Assembly (NCBI RefSeq): GCF_036250065.1
Contig: NZ_CP109199.1
Span: 3,410,001-3,474,000, forward strand
From: Micromonospora sp. NBC_01699
GTDB taxonomy: Bacteria > Actinomycetota > Actinomycetes > Mycobacteriales > Micromonosporaceae
DNA length: 64,000 nucleotides
Reading direction: 5' to 3'
Shown: piece after piece, positions 16,085 to 24,667 of the stretch
Numbering within the stretch: the stretch's first letter is position 1
How the letters are laid out: each line of letters opens with the position of its first letter
Program-made: the position numbers and the translations under genes
Notes under the pieces: generated by a model
What the model was told of the DNA's origin: nothing
Database searches by the model: none
Seen by the model: the letters and a program-made list of their open reading frames with translations, nothing else

Positions 16085-17158
16085 TCAGGGAGCCGCCACC
16101 GTGAAGGCCCAGCCGAGCATGATCGCGGCCGACAGCGGAGCGGTGGTGCTCAGGACCGTGTTGTGACCGGTCCCGGGGATGAGGACCGTCTTGATCCGGG
16201 CCTGCGGCGAGTAGTACTGCGACTCGAAGGCGTGCACGGCCGAAGTGCTGCCGCAGTCCATCGCCGCCGGGCCGCAGTGCATCGGGTCCTGCTGTCCGTT
16301 GAGGATCAGCGTCGGCACCGTGATCTGCTGGGTGAGGGCCTGCGCCGGTGGCAGGGCCACGATCGCCGCCAGGTCCAGCATCTGGGTGTAGGTGACCGCG
16401 TCCTTGTTCGCCTCGTCGGCGGCGAGCGCCCCGGCGGTGACCGTGCTCGGGTGGTAGTACAGCAGCCCACGGGTGTTCGGCCGGGAGGTCAGGTATCCGG
16501 GGTCCAGGCCGAGCCCGGCCAGGGCCGGGTCGCTGGCCGCGGCGTAGAAGTTCGGGAAGAGGTTGGTGTCCAGGTGCGGCTGGTTGAACAGGTGCAGCGC
16601 GGCGGTGTTGATGAACGCGTCGACGTCGTGGTAGCGGGCGATCTCCGACCAGCCGTAGATGGAGCCGTAGGAGTGCCCGACCCAGATCACCTTCGAGAAG
16701 CCGGTGCCGGACACCGCGCCCGAGCGCAGGGCGGTGATGGCGTCGTGCAACGCGACCGAGCCACTGTTGATGTTGACCAGCGGGCTCGCCGGGTGGCTGC
16801 TGTTGCCGGCGCCGATCCGGTCCACGTTGAAGGTGGCGTAGCCGACCGCGTTCGCCGCCTTCACGTACGAGTAGAAGCCGCCGCCGTGGCCGATGTCGAA
16901 ATAGCTGTGGTTGTAGCCCGCGCCGTGCACCAGCAACTGCACCGTACGGGGCTGGCGCACACCCCGGTAGCACAGTTCACCCCACAGGACGGCGTTCACC
17001 GGGCCGGGGTCGCTGGTACGCACGTTCAGCGAGTGCTGGGTGCAGTGCGTCGTCGCGGCCTGCGCGGGCGAAGCCGGTCCGGTCAACAGCGCGACGACCA
17101 GCAGTGGCAGCAGGGTCAGGACGCTGACGGTTCGTCGACGATGCGACATGGGGCGCAT
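16085..17158 (-). CDS. Secreted alpha/beta hydrolase
   Basis: The 357-residue protein starts at ATG 17158 (a second ATG is at 17149) with a signal peptide ending PASPAQA. The core is an alpha/beta hydrolase: oxyanion region LLVHGAGYNHSYFD, nucleophile elbow VGHSYGS, and a C-terminal LILNGQQDPMHCG ... IPGTGHN giving the Asp and His. Two Cys pairs are consistent with an extracellular location. It is the last gene of the sigma factor-P450-hydrolase set on the minus strand. It might trim or esterify the exported product, or may be unrelated; substrate is unknown. Confidence 0.8.
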   Translation of the reverse strand: MRPMSHRRRTVSVLTLLPLLVVALLTGPASPAQAATTHCTQHSLNVRTSDPGPVNAVLWGELCYRGVRQPRTVQLLVHGAGYNHSYFDIGHGGGFYSYVKAANAVGYATFNVDRIGAGNSSHPASPLVNINSGSVALHDAITALRSGAVSGTGFSKVIWVGHSYGSIYGWSEIARYHDVDAFINTAALHLFNQPHLDTNLFPNFYAAASDPALAGLGLDPGYLTSRPNTRGLLYYHPSTVTAGALAADEANKDAVTYTQMLDLAAIVALPPAQALTQQITVPTLILNGQQDPMHCGPAAMDCGSTSAVHAFESQYYSPQARIKTVLIPGTGHNTVLSTTAPLSAAIMLGWAFTVAAP

Positions 17159-17351
17159 GTGGTCGGTCCTCTCGGTGACGGGATCTCGCGGGTACGCAAC
17201 CTTTACGGTCGCGCCCGCACCGACCCGCGCCGCCAGGCGGTCGCTGTGCTGCGTCCGTACGGCGGCCCTCACCAGCCGGACAGCCGATGCCGGCGCCGTC
17301 GCGCGACGGGTGAGCCGCACGGACCCGGCGACGCGCCCGTCGTCGGCGGCG

Positions 17352-18584
17352 TCAGCTCAGCGTCACCGGCAGCACCCGGTAGCCGCGCAGCAGCAGTTGG
17401 TCGTTGCGCTCGGCGGCACCGATCGCCAGCTTCGGGAAGCGACGCAGCAGCCGGGGGAACGCCAACCGACCCTCGGCGCGGGCCAGCGCCGCACCCAGGC
17501 AGTAGTGCGGCCCGGCGCCGAAACTGATCGACTGCACGTCGGGGCGGTACACGTCGAAGGCGTCCGGATCGGGATAGCGCAGCGGGTCACGGTTGGCCGC
17601 CCCCAGCAGCACCAGCACCATCGACCCCGCCGGTACGGGCACGCCCTCGATCTCGGCGTCCCGGGCCACCCACCGGCTGATGTACTGCAACGACGCGTCG
17701 TACCGGATGATCTCGTCCACGCAGGTGGTCAGCAGGTCCGGATCGGACAGGATGCCCTCGGCCAGGGTCGGGCGTTCCAGCAGCAGCGGCAGCCCGTTGC
17801 CCAGCATGTTGATGGTCGTCACGAAACCCGCGTTGAACATCAGCACCAGGTTGGCGATCACCTCGGGCAGGCTGAGCCGGTGGTCCTCGGCGTCCAGCAC
17901 CTGCACGAGGGTGCTGACCAGGTCGTCGCGCGGGTGGGCGCGCCGGGACGCGATCATCTCCTCGTAGTAGGCCAGGATCTCGCGGGTCACCGCGTCGGTG
18001 GCGGCCAGCACCTCCGCCGACTTGGCGGTCTGGTCCAGGTAGTCGACGATCTGCTGCACCCGGGGCCGGAACCAGTCCAGGTCACTGTCGGGGATGCCGA
18101 GCAGCGCCCCGACCACGCTGGTCGGCATCAGGTAGGCGAAGTCGGCGATGAAGTCGACCTCGACGTCGTCGGCGGCCTTCTTCGCCATCCGGTCCATCAG
18201 GTTGTCGATGATCCGGGCGATCGACGGCTCCAACTGGGTGACCCGCCGCGCCGTGAGCACCTGGTGGAACAGCTTGCGCATCCGGCCGTGGTCGGGCGCG
18301 TTGGTGAACATGATCGTGGTCATCAGGGTGGTCAGCGTCGGGTGCTCCCGCCAACCCTGACCGCCCCGGTCGAGATGGTGGCTGTCGGAGACCAGGAACG
18401 TCGCGTGGTCGCGCAGCACCCGGTCCACCGCCGCGTACCCGTGCACCACCGCGCCGAACGGCCCCACCCGGCCCGGGGTGACCTGCGCCGCCGGACCGAG
18501 GGCGTGCAGCCGTCGATAGTACGGGTACGGGTTGGCGCGTCCGTCGGCGGAGAACAGGCCCGCCAGGATGTCGTCGGCGAACAT
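17352..18584 (-). CDS. Cytochrome P450 with a valine at the I-helix acid position
   Basis: The 410-residue soluble bacterial P450 has ExxR (EIIR, 291-294) and heme loop FGAGPHYCLG with Cys362. In the oxygen-activating I-helix the usual A-G-x-[D/E]-T-T reads AGFVTT (252-257), so the acidic residue is Val255. Such loss of the proton-relay acid occurs in P450s with atypical chemistry or substrate-assisted proton delivery. ATG 18584 is chosen because GGAG lies five bases upstream; GTG 18590 is possible. It begins 11 bases after the sigma factor stop and is surely co-transcribed with it. Confidence 0.88.
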   Translation of the reverse strand: MFADDILAGLFSADGRANPYPYYRRLHALGPAAQVTPGRVGPFGAVVHGYAAVDRVLRDHATFLVSDSHHLDRGGQGWREHPTLTTLMTTIMFTNAPDHGRMRKLFHQVLTARRVTQLEPSIARIIDNLMDRMAKKAADDVEVDFIADFAYLMPTSVVGALLGIPDSDLDWFRPRVQQIVDYLDQTAKSAEVLAATDAVTREILAYYEEMIASRRAHPRDDLVSTLVQVLDAEDHRLSLPEVIANLVLMFNAGFVTTINMLGNGLPLLLERPTLAEGILSDPDLLTTCVDEIIRYDASLQYISRWVARDAEIEGVPVPAGSMVLVLLGAANRDPLRYPDPDAFDVYRPDVQSISFGAGPHYCLGAALARAEGRLAFPRLLRRFPKLAIGAAERNDQLLLRGYRVLPVTLS

Positions 18585-18595
18585 AACCACTCCAG

Positions 18596-19252
18596 TCAGG
18601 CGCAGCTTTCGGGCTGGTCACGGATCGGGTCGGTCATCGACCGTTCGTACAGCGAGCGCAGGCGGGCCCGGCCACGGGTGAAGGCACTCTCGACCGCCTT
18701 GGCCGACAGCCCGTAGCGGTCGGCGATCTGCCGGTTGGTCATGCCCTGGGCGCGGGCCAGCATGACCTGGCGTTCTCGTCCCTGTAGCTGCTGGACCAGG
18801 GCGAGCATCCAGTGTCCGAGATCGGTTTCACAGATGATCTCCTCCGGGCCGGCGGAGCGCTCGGCGTACGCGACCCGCAGCCGTAGCCGGCGCTGCCGGT
18901 CGCGGTCGCGGTAGTAGTCGACGCACAGCCGCAGGGCGGCCGCGGTCAGGAACGCGCCGGCGCGCTCCTCGTCGAGGCGCTGGAACATCACCGCCCGCAG
19001 GATCACCTCCTGTACGCAGTCGTCGACGTCCTGCGGATTCCACAACCTGCTGCGTACCAACCGGGTGATGTGCTCGCGATAGCCCAGGACGATCGCCCAG
19101 CGCCGGCTGTCGGGTTCGGCGGGAACCCGGGCCAGGAGTTCCTTTTGATCGTGAGCGGGAGACCGCAGCTGAACGGCATTCAAATCCGCATTCACGTGGT
19201 TGGTGGCGAAATCTTCATTCCGGTCGATTGTTGCGCTGCCGTGGCTCAACAT
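18596..19252 (-). CDS. Sigma-70 family (ECF-like) sigma factor, candidate cluster activator
   Basis: The 218-residue protein has sigma region 2 (HITRLVRSRLWNPQDVDDCV, then QEVILRA) at about 60-115. Region 4 (LQGRERQVMLARAQGMTNRQ, then IADRYGLSAKAVESAFTRGRARL) is at about 150-205. Region 3 is absent, as in ECF sigma factors. AGGAG nine bases upstream supports ATG 19252. No anti-sigma gene adjoins it. Its position at the head of the P450/hydrolase operon and divergent from the 12-gene biosynthetic operon suggests it directs transcription of the cluster. That role is inferred from position. Confidence 0.85.
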   Translation of the reverse strand: MLSHGSATIDRNEDFATNHVNADLNAVQLRSPAHDQKELLARVPAEPDSRRWAIVLGYREHITRLVRSRLWNPQDVDDCVQEVILRAVMFQRLDEERAGAFLTAAALRLCVDYYRDRDRQRRLRLRVAYAERSAGPEEIICETDLGHWMLALVQQLQGRERQVMLARAQGMTNRQIADRYGLSAKAVESAFTRGRARLRSLYERSMTDPIRDQPESCA

Positions 19253-19584
19253 GGCAAACCATCTCCTGAGGAGGGGAGGGTCCAAGTTTGTGTCGCTATC
19301 GAGGTCCCTTGACCCCTTGTGCAGCGTAAATGCGGAATTAATGATCTCGGTCGATCGACCGTTGAGGCCCCACGATGCCATGGTGGACGAAGGCAGGCAA
19401 GGGATCCGTTGGAGATCACTCAGCTGCTGCCCAGGGAAATGGCCTATGCGCAAATTCGAGGAATAATGTCTGTTTCGCCCTTTGAATGGACCCGTGAAAT
19501 CGACCGAATATTTTCTGAGGGTGGTGAATGTCCGTCCGCGTAACACCATGCAGAACGCATGGCTAGCGGTGGGAGGCGGGGCCG
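19253..19584. promoter_or_regulatory. Divergent control region of the sigma factor and the biosynthetic operon
   Basis: This 332-bp stretch is AT-rich for this genome and must hold the promoters for both sides. A short frame at 19466-19543 lies inside it and is listed separately. No clear ECF -35/-10 pair could be fixed by eye. Confidence 0.4.
19466..19543 (+). CDS. Possible 25-residue leader ORF
   Basis: ATG at 19466 follows GAGGAATA and opens a 25-codon frame (MSVSPFEWTREIDRIF, then SEGGECPSA) ending 41 bases before the membrane protein gene. Codon use is poor in third-position G/C (TCT, TTT, GAA, ATA), unlike the neighbours. It may be a leader peptide or chance. Confidence 0.22.
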   Translation: MSVSPFEWTREIDRIFSEGGECPSA

Positions 19585-20127
19585 GTGGACGCACGCAATC
19601 GGTTCGAGACGAAAGCGACATTCGAGCTGGCCAGGCTGGAATGGCTGGTCGCGCTCGTGGTCGCGGTCGTGCTCGCCGTCATCCACATCGGAGAGATCAG
19701 ATGGGCGGTCTTTGTCGGGTTTTTCTTGATAATCGACCTCATCGGCTATATCCCCGGTGCCATCGCGTTCCGCCGCAGCGCCGACGGCCACATCCCGCGC
19801 GGCTACTACGTCGCCTACAACACCATGCACAGCCTGGCCTTCAACGCGGTCCTGGTCGGAGCGTGGTGCCTGCTGGTCGGGCCGGAGTGGGCGCTGCTCG
19901 CCGTACCGATCCACCTGATGGGCGACCGGGCGTTGTTCGGCAACTCGCTCAAGCCCTTCGGAGTCCCGTTCGAGCCGCACCTCGACCCGCACTTCGCCGA
20001 GTTCGAGCAACGCTTCGCCGGTAGCGGGCCCGGGACCGGGACCGGCGGCGGTAGCGGGACCGGCGGCGCGGCGAGCACGCCGGCGTCACCCCCGACGGAG
20101 AGGCCCGCGCGTGCCGTCAACGCGTGA
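19585..20127 (+). CDS. Four-helix membrane protein (DUF4260-like)
   Basis: The 180-residue protein has four membrane segments at about 20-37, 42-65, 80-97 and 103-120. The last is followed by HLMGDRALFGNSLKPFG, reminiscent of the HIGFDR-GLK ending of DUF4260 proteins; that match is tentative. The C-terminal 45 residues are Gly/Ser/Thr/Pro-rich. It is the first gene of the 12-gene operon and overlaps the next by 17 bases. Function is unknown. Confidence 0.65.
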   Translation: MDARNRFETKATFELARLEWLVALVVAVVLAVIHIGEIRWAVFVGFFLIIDLIGYIPGAIAFRRSADGHIPRGYYVAYNTMHSLAFNAVLVGAWCLLVGPEWALLAVPIHLMGDRALFGNSLKPFGVPFEPHLDPHFAEFEQRFAGSGPGTGTGGGSGTGGAASTPASPPTERPARAVNA

Positions 20128-21082
20128 GGAGATCGAGGCGCACAGCGACAACCCCAGCGGCTTCCTGGCGCTCAACAGCGGAAACGACTACTACCGGGCC
20201 GACGGCGCCAGCGGGGTCGTCGCCTACCGGCGATCCGGCCGCTACCTGGTCCAGTTCGGCGGGGCGTTCACCACGGCACCGGACTACGACCGGCTGCTGA
20301 GCGGGTTCGTCGACTTCGCCGGCCGGCAGCGCCGTCGGATCGTCGCCATCCAGCTCCAGCGCGCCGACGCCGAGATCTACGCCCGGCACGGCTTCACCGT
20401 CAACCAGGTCGGCGCCTCGTACGTCATCGCGTTGGACGACTTCTCCCTGCGCGGCCGCAAGTTCATGCAGCTGCGCAACAAGATCTCCCGAGCCAGGCGG
20501 TGCGGCCTGGAGATCTCCGAGGAACGGCCGGCCGAGCACGGCGACCCGCTCGCCGAGGTCGACCGGGCCTGGCTGCGCGGGAAGGGTACGCGACACAAGG
20601 AGCTCACCTTCCTGATCGGCGAACGCCTCGGACCGTACGCGGCCGACCAGCGGCTGTTCGTCGGCCGGATCGACGGACAGGTGATCGGCTACATCAGCTA
20701 CTCGCCCGTCTACGGCAACCGGCCCGGCTGGCTGCACGACCTCACCCGTCGCCGCCCCGACGCGCCACCGGGGGTGATGGAGGCCGTCAACGCCGCCGCC
20801 ATCGAGACCTTCCGCGCCGAGGGCTGTCGGTGGCTGCACCTGGGCTTCACCCCGTTCACCGGCCTGGACGCCGAGCACGCCGTCGACTCCGGCAGCCCCC
20901 TGGTCGACCGGATCATCCGGTTCCTGGCCACCCACGGCGAGCCGGTCTACCCGGCCCGGACCCAGCTGGCCTACAAGCAGAAATGGGGCATCGCCACCGT
21001 CCTGCCGGAATACGTGGCATTCCAGGGCAGGCCCCGGCCGGGCGCGGTGTGGCGGCTGTTGCGCGTGACCAACTCGATCTGA
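20111..21082 (+). CDS. DUF2156 / phosphatidylglycerol lysyltransferase-like acyltransferase
   Basis: This 323-residue protein starts at GTG 20111 with GGAGAGG upstream. It looks like a tandem-GNAT DUF2156 protein: a central FMQLRNKISRARRCGLEIS block, then GEPVYPARTQLAYKQKWG near the end. Homologues include the soluble C-terminal domain of lysylphosphatidylglycerol synthase and stand-alone N-acyltransferases. In this cluster it could join an acyl or aminoacyl group to an amine, such as that made by the aminotransferase encoded three genes downstream. This is inference. Confidence 0.75.
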   Translation: MPSTREEIEAHSDNPSGFLALNSGNDYYRADGASGVVAYRRSGRYLVQFGGAFTTAPDYDRLLSGFVDFAGRQRRRIVAIQLQRADAEIYARHGFTVNQVGASYVIALDDFSLRGRKFMQLRNKISRARRCGLEISEERPAEHGDPLAEVDRAWLRGKGTRHKELTFLIGERLGPYAADQRLFVGRIDGQVIGYISYSPVYGNRPGWLHDLTRRRPDAPPGVMEAVNAAAIETFRAEGCRWLHLGFTPFTGLDAEHAVDSGSPLVDRIIRFLATHGEPVYPARTQLAYKQKWGIATVLPEYVAFQGRPRPGAVWRLLRVTNSI

Positions 21083-21102
21083 TCGTGGAGGGTTCAACCG
21101 GT

Positions 21103-22236
21103 ATGCGTTACCTGGAACGTGAGCGGACCGTACTGGGCAAGCTGTTGCCCGGCCTCGACGAACACCTCGCCGGCCAACCACTGCGGGCGCTGGAACAGCC
21201 CGGCGGCACGGGGCTGTCCGCCTTCCGGCAGGCCGGTGGACCCGGACTGCTCGTCTCGGCCGAGTACGGCGGCGTCGGCGCCACCCCGGTCGAGGCCGTA
21301 CGGGTGCAGCGCGCCATCGGCTCCCGCTCGCCGTCCCTGGCCGTGGCGACCACCATGCACCACTTCTCGATGGCCAGCCTGGTGGTGATCAGCGAGATCA
21401 GCAACGGCTTCGAGTGGATGCTGATGGAGGGCATCGCCCGCGAGGCGAAGCTGATTGCCTCCGGTTTCGCCGAGGGCAACCCGGGCCGCAGCATCCTGCA
21501 ACCGATGATGACGGTGGTCGCCGCCGACGGCGGGGTGCACATCAGCGGGGTCAAGAAACCGTGCAGCCTCTCCCGGTCGATGGACCTGCTCACGGCGAGC
21601 GTGCTGGTACCCCGCCGCGACGGCCCCGGCGAGCAGTTGGCGGTGGCGATGATCCCCGCCGACTCGCCCGGGTTGACCGTCACCCCGTTCTGGAACACCT
21701 TCGCCCTGGCCGGCGCCGAGAGCGACCAGGTCGAACTCGTCGACGTCTTCGTCCCCGACGAACTGCTGGTACGCACCGACACCGCGCCCGGCGAGGCACT
21801 CGACGGCGTACAGATCGCCGGTTTCCTGTGGTTCGAACTGCTGATGACCGCGAGCTACCTCGGTGCGGTCAGCGCCCTGGTCGAACGAGTGGTCGACAAG
21901 GTCGGCGTCCCGGAGCTGGAGAAGATCCGGCTGGTCTGTGACACCGAGGCGGCGATGGCGGCGGTGGAGACGGTGGCCGGGCGGCTCGACGCCGGCTGCC
22001 GGGACTCGACCACGCTGGCCGAGTCGCTGTACGCCCGGTACGCCGCCCAGGACTGCATCGCACGGGTGGCGCCGCACGCGGTCGAACTGCTCGGCGGCAT
22101 GCAGTTCATCGGCTCCGACGAGGTGGCGTACCTCTCGGCCGCCTGCAACGGGCTCACCCTGCACCCGCCGTCGCGCGCCCGGATGGCCGGTCCGCTGGCG
22201 GCCCAACTGTCCGGCGGCACGCTCACCATCGCCTGA
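21103..22236 (+). CDS. Acyl-CoA dehydrogenase family protein
   Basis: The 377-residue protein starts at ATG 21103 after GGAGGG. It follows the acyl-CoA dehydrogenase layout: N-terminal helices with LVSAEYGGVGATPVEAVRVQ, a middle beta domain (ASGFAEGNPGRS, then HISGVKKPCSLSRSMDLLTA), and C-terminal helices ending in APHAVELLGGMQFI. The usual catalytic-base glutamate could not be placed with confidence. It may desaturate the activated acid, or act in another flavin reaction such as N-oxidation as some members of this family do. Confidence 0.8.
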   Translation: MRYLERERTVLGKLLPGLDEHLAGQPLRALEQPGGTGLSAFRQAGGPGLLVSAEYGGVGATPVEAVRVQRAIGSRSPSLAVATTMHHFSMASLVVISEISNGFEWMLMEGIAREAKLIASGFAEGNPGRSILQPMMTVVAADGGVHISGVKKPCSLSRSMDLLTASVLVPRRDGPGEQLAVAMIPADSPGLTVTPFWNTFALAGAESDQVELVDVFVPDELLVRTDTAPGEALDGVQIAGFLWFELLMTASYLGAVSALVERVVDKVGVPELEKIRLVCDTEAAMAAVETVAGRLDAGCRDSTTLAESLYARYAAQDCIARVAPHAVELLGGMQFIGSDEVAYLSAACNGLTLHPPSRARMAGPLAAQLSGGTLTIA

Positions 22237-22272
22237 CCGCGATCCGTACGACGACCCAAGGGGGAGACCAGG

Positions 22273-23361
22273 ATGGCCGATGGCCGGCCGACGTTACTGC
22301 TCACCGGCGGCGCGGGGGTGCTCGGCAGCGCGTTCATCGACGAACTCGCCGACGACTTCGAGATCGTGTGCCTGCTGCGCCGCGCCTCCGTCGACGACCC
22401 ACGGGTACGCGCCGAACGCGGCGACCTCGGCGCCGACGGGCTCGGCCTGTCGGCGCGGCGGCTGGGCGCGTTGACCGACCGGGTGGACGTCATCCTGCAC
22501 GCCGCCGCGGCGACCAGCTGGACGATGCCGGCCCCGGAGGTGCGGGACACCAACGTCGGTGGCACCGCCAGGATGCTGGAGTTCGCCCGGCGCGCCGACG
22601 CACCGCTGTACTACGTGAGCACGGCCTTCGTGCAGCGGCCGATGCCGGCCGACGACACCGGCCGGTTCGCCGGACCCAGGGTCTACGTCGAGTCGAAGAT
22701 CGCCGCCGAGCGGCTGATCCGGGAGAGCGGGCACCCGGCGGCCATCGTCCGGCCGTCGATCGTGATCGGCGACTCGCGGGACGGGCGGATGTCCGCCTTC
22801 CAGGGCATCCACAAGGCGATCCGGGCGGTGGTACGCGGAACCGCGCCGATGATCCCGGCCGACCCGTCCTCGCTGATCGACGCCATCCCGCAGGACGTGG
22901 TGGCCCGCGCGGTCGGTGGGCTGATCCGCCGTGGACAGACCGGTGGCGAGCACATGCTCACCGCCGGGGCGCAGGCGCTGACGGTCGCCGAGATGGTCCG
23001 GCTCTGCCTCGACCTGGCCCGGCGGTGCGGGCTGCGCCACGCGGCGCCCCGACTCATCCCCAGCGAAGCCGTCGACCGGCTGCTGCTGCCGCTGCTGTCG
23101 GACGTGGTGCCGCCGGCGATGCGCCGCCGGTTCGAGGACCTGATCACCCTGATGCTGCTGTTCCAGGCGCCGGACGCGCTGCCGACCGACCTGCCCGCGC
23201 TCGGCGAGGCCGGGTCGGTCGAGAAACAGGCGCTGCTGGACTCGTTCGAGGCGTCGATCACCTACTGGGCCCGGCAGAGCGGGCTGCTGGAGCGGGCGGT
23301 GGCGACCGTACCGGCGCCGGCGGTCCACGGTGACCTGCCGGCACCGGTGGCGGCCCGGTGA
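22273..23361 (+). CDS. Thioester-reductase-like extended SDR
   Basis: The 362-residue protein has the NAD(P) loop TGGAGVLG (11-18), a HAAA strand at about 76-79 and catalytic YVESK (Tyr138, Lys142). The C-terminal extension resembles reductase domains of NRPS and fatty acyl-CoA reductases. Members reduce acyl thioesters to aldehydes or alcohols. It is translationally coupled (GTGA) to a class III aminotransferase, so an aldehyde made here would be aminated next. No carrier protein is present, so an acyl-CoA is the likely substrate. Confidence 0.8.
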   Translation: MADGRPTLLLTGGAGVLGSAFIDELADDFEIVCLLRRASVDDPRVRAERGDLGADGLGLSARRLGALTDRVDVILHAAAATSWTMPAPEVRDTNVGGTARMLEFARRADAPLYYVSTAFVQRPMPADDTGRFAGPRVYVESKIAAERLIRESGHPAAIVRPSIVIGDSRDGRMSAFQGIHKAIRAVVRGTAPMIPADPSSLIDAIPQDVVARAVGGLIRRGQTGGEHMLTAGAQALTVAEMVRLCLDLARRCGLRHAAPRLIPSEAVDRLLLPLLSDVVPPAMRRRFEDLITLMLLFQAPDALPTDLPALGEAGSVEKQALLDSFEASITYWARQSGLLERAVATVPAPAVHGDLPAPVAAR

Positions 23362-24620
23362 CGGCCGGGCTGCGGGCCGCCGACGACGTCATCGGCCGGA
23401 CCCGTCGACACCTGAGCACCGGCCGCGCCGCGCTGGGCCGGTTGATGGGCGCCGTGGTGGAGGTCCGCTCCGAAGGCTGCTGGGTGTACGCCGTCGACGG
23501 CCGCCGCTACCTGGACTTCGGCGGCTACGGGGTGTTCCTGCTCGGGCACTGCCACCCCGTGGTCGTCGACGCGGTCGGTCACCAGCTCCGGACCCACCCG
23601 CTGGCGACCCGTACGTTCCTGGAGCCGGTCACCGCGCTGGCCGCCGAGGCGCTGGCCGGGATCGCACCGCCGGGCCTGGACCGGGTGCACTTCGTCAACT
23701 CCGGTACCGAGGCCACCGAGGCGGCGCTGAAACTCGCCCGGGCACACGGGCACACGGCACTGGTCACGACGGTGTCCGGGTTCCACGGCAAGACCCTGGG
23801 CGCACTCAGCGTCACCGCCAACCCGCTGTACCAGGACCCGTTCCGGCCACTGCTGCCCGACGTCGTCGCCGTGCCGTACGGCGACCTGCCCGCCATCGAG
23901 CAGGCCGTCGCGGAACGCGGCGAGCGGGCCTGTGTGATCGTCGAACCGGTGCAGGGCGAGGGCGGGGTGGTCGTGCCGCCGCCGGGATACCTGCACTCGC
24001 TCGCCCGTACCTGCGCCGCACACGGCGCGTTCCTGATCGTGGACGAGGTGCAGACCGGGCTGGGCCGGCTGGGATCCTGGTGGGGAGTGGACGGGCAGGG
24101 CCCCGACGGCGCCGCCGTCGTACCCGACGTGCTGCTGGTCGGCAAGGGACTCAGCGGGGGAGTGGTGCCGGTCGCCGCGCTGCTCACCGGCGAGCGGACC
24201 TACGCGCCGTTCGGCCGGGACCCGTTCCTGCACTCCTCGACGTTCGGTGGTTCACCGCTGGCCAGCGCGGCGGCGCTGGCCACCGTACGGGTGATGCGGG
24301 ACGAGGACATCCCGGCCCGCGCGGCGCGGCTGGGCCAACGTCTCCTGTCCGACGTCCGGGAGCTGTGCGCGACCCACGGCGGCGGCATCGTGGCCCAGGT
24401 ACGCGGTCGTGGCCTGCTCATCGGCGTGGAACTCGCCGGCCAGGAGCACCTGGGGGAGCTGGTGCTGGCCCTGGTCGAACGCGGGGTGCTGGTCAACCAC
24501 TCCCTCAACGCCTCCCGGGTGCTGCGGCTGACCCCGCCCGCGGTGCTGCACGACGACGAACTGGCGCTGTTCGCGCAGGTGTTCGGGGAGGCACTGCGCG
24601 CCGTCGCCAACGGAACCTGA
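23358..24620 (+). CDS. Class III PLP-dependent aminotransferase
   Basis: The 420-residue fold-type I enzyme shows FVNSGTEATEAALKLAR (PLP phosphate site), GFHGKT, DEVQTGLGRLG and the Schiff-base lysine in VGKGLSGG (Lys263). Class III members transfer amino groups to aldehydes or ketones remote from a carboxylate. Coupling to the SDR suggests conversion of its aldehyde product to a primary amine. Substrate and amino donor are not determinable. Confidence 0.9.
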   Translation: MTAGLRAADDVIGRTRRHLSTGRAALGRLMGAVVEVRSEGCWVYAVDGRRYLDFGGYGVFLLGHCHPVVVDAVGHQLRTHPLATRTFLEPVTALAAEALAGIAPPGLDRVHFVNSGTEATEAALKLARAHGHTALVTTVSGFHGKTLGALSVTANPLYQDPFRPLLPDVVAVPYGDLPAIEQAVAERGERACVIVEPVQGEGGVVVPPPGYLHSLARTCAAHGAFLIVDEVQTGLGRLGSWWGVDGQGPDGAAVVPDVLLVGKGLSGGVVPVAALLTGERTYAPFGRDPFLHSSTFGGSPLASAAALATVRVMRDEDIPARAARLGQRLLSDVRELCATHGGGIVAQVRGRGLLIGVELAGQEHLGELVLALVERGVLVNHSLNASRVLRLTPPAVLHDDELALFAQVFGEALRAVANGT

Positions 24621-24667
24621 AACGACACCGATCGGCAGGCAGGTCCCACGACAGAAAGGTGCCCGTG

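Noticed and set aside
18596-19621. A 341-residue version of the sigma factor
   Set aside because: The N-terminal extension has non-coding composition and overlaps the divergent promoter region; AGGAG precedes ATG 19252.
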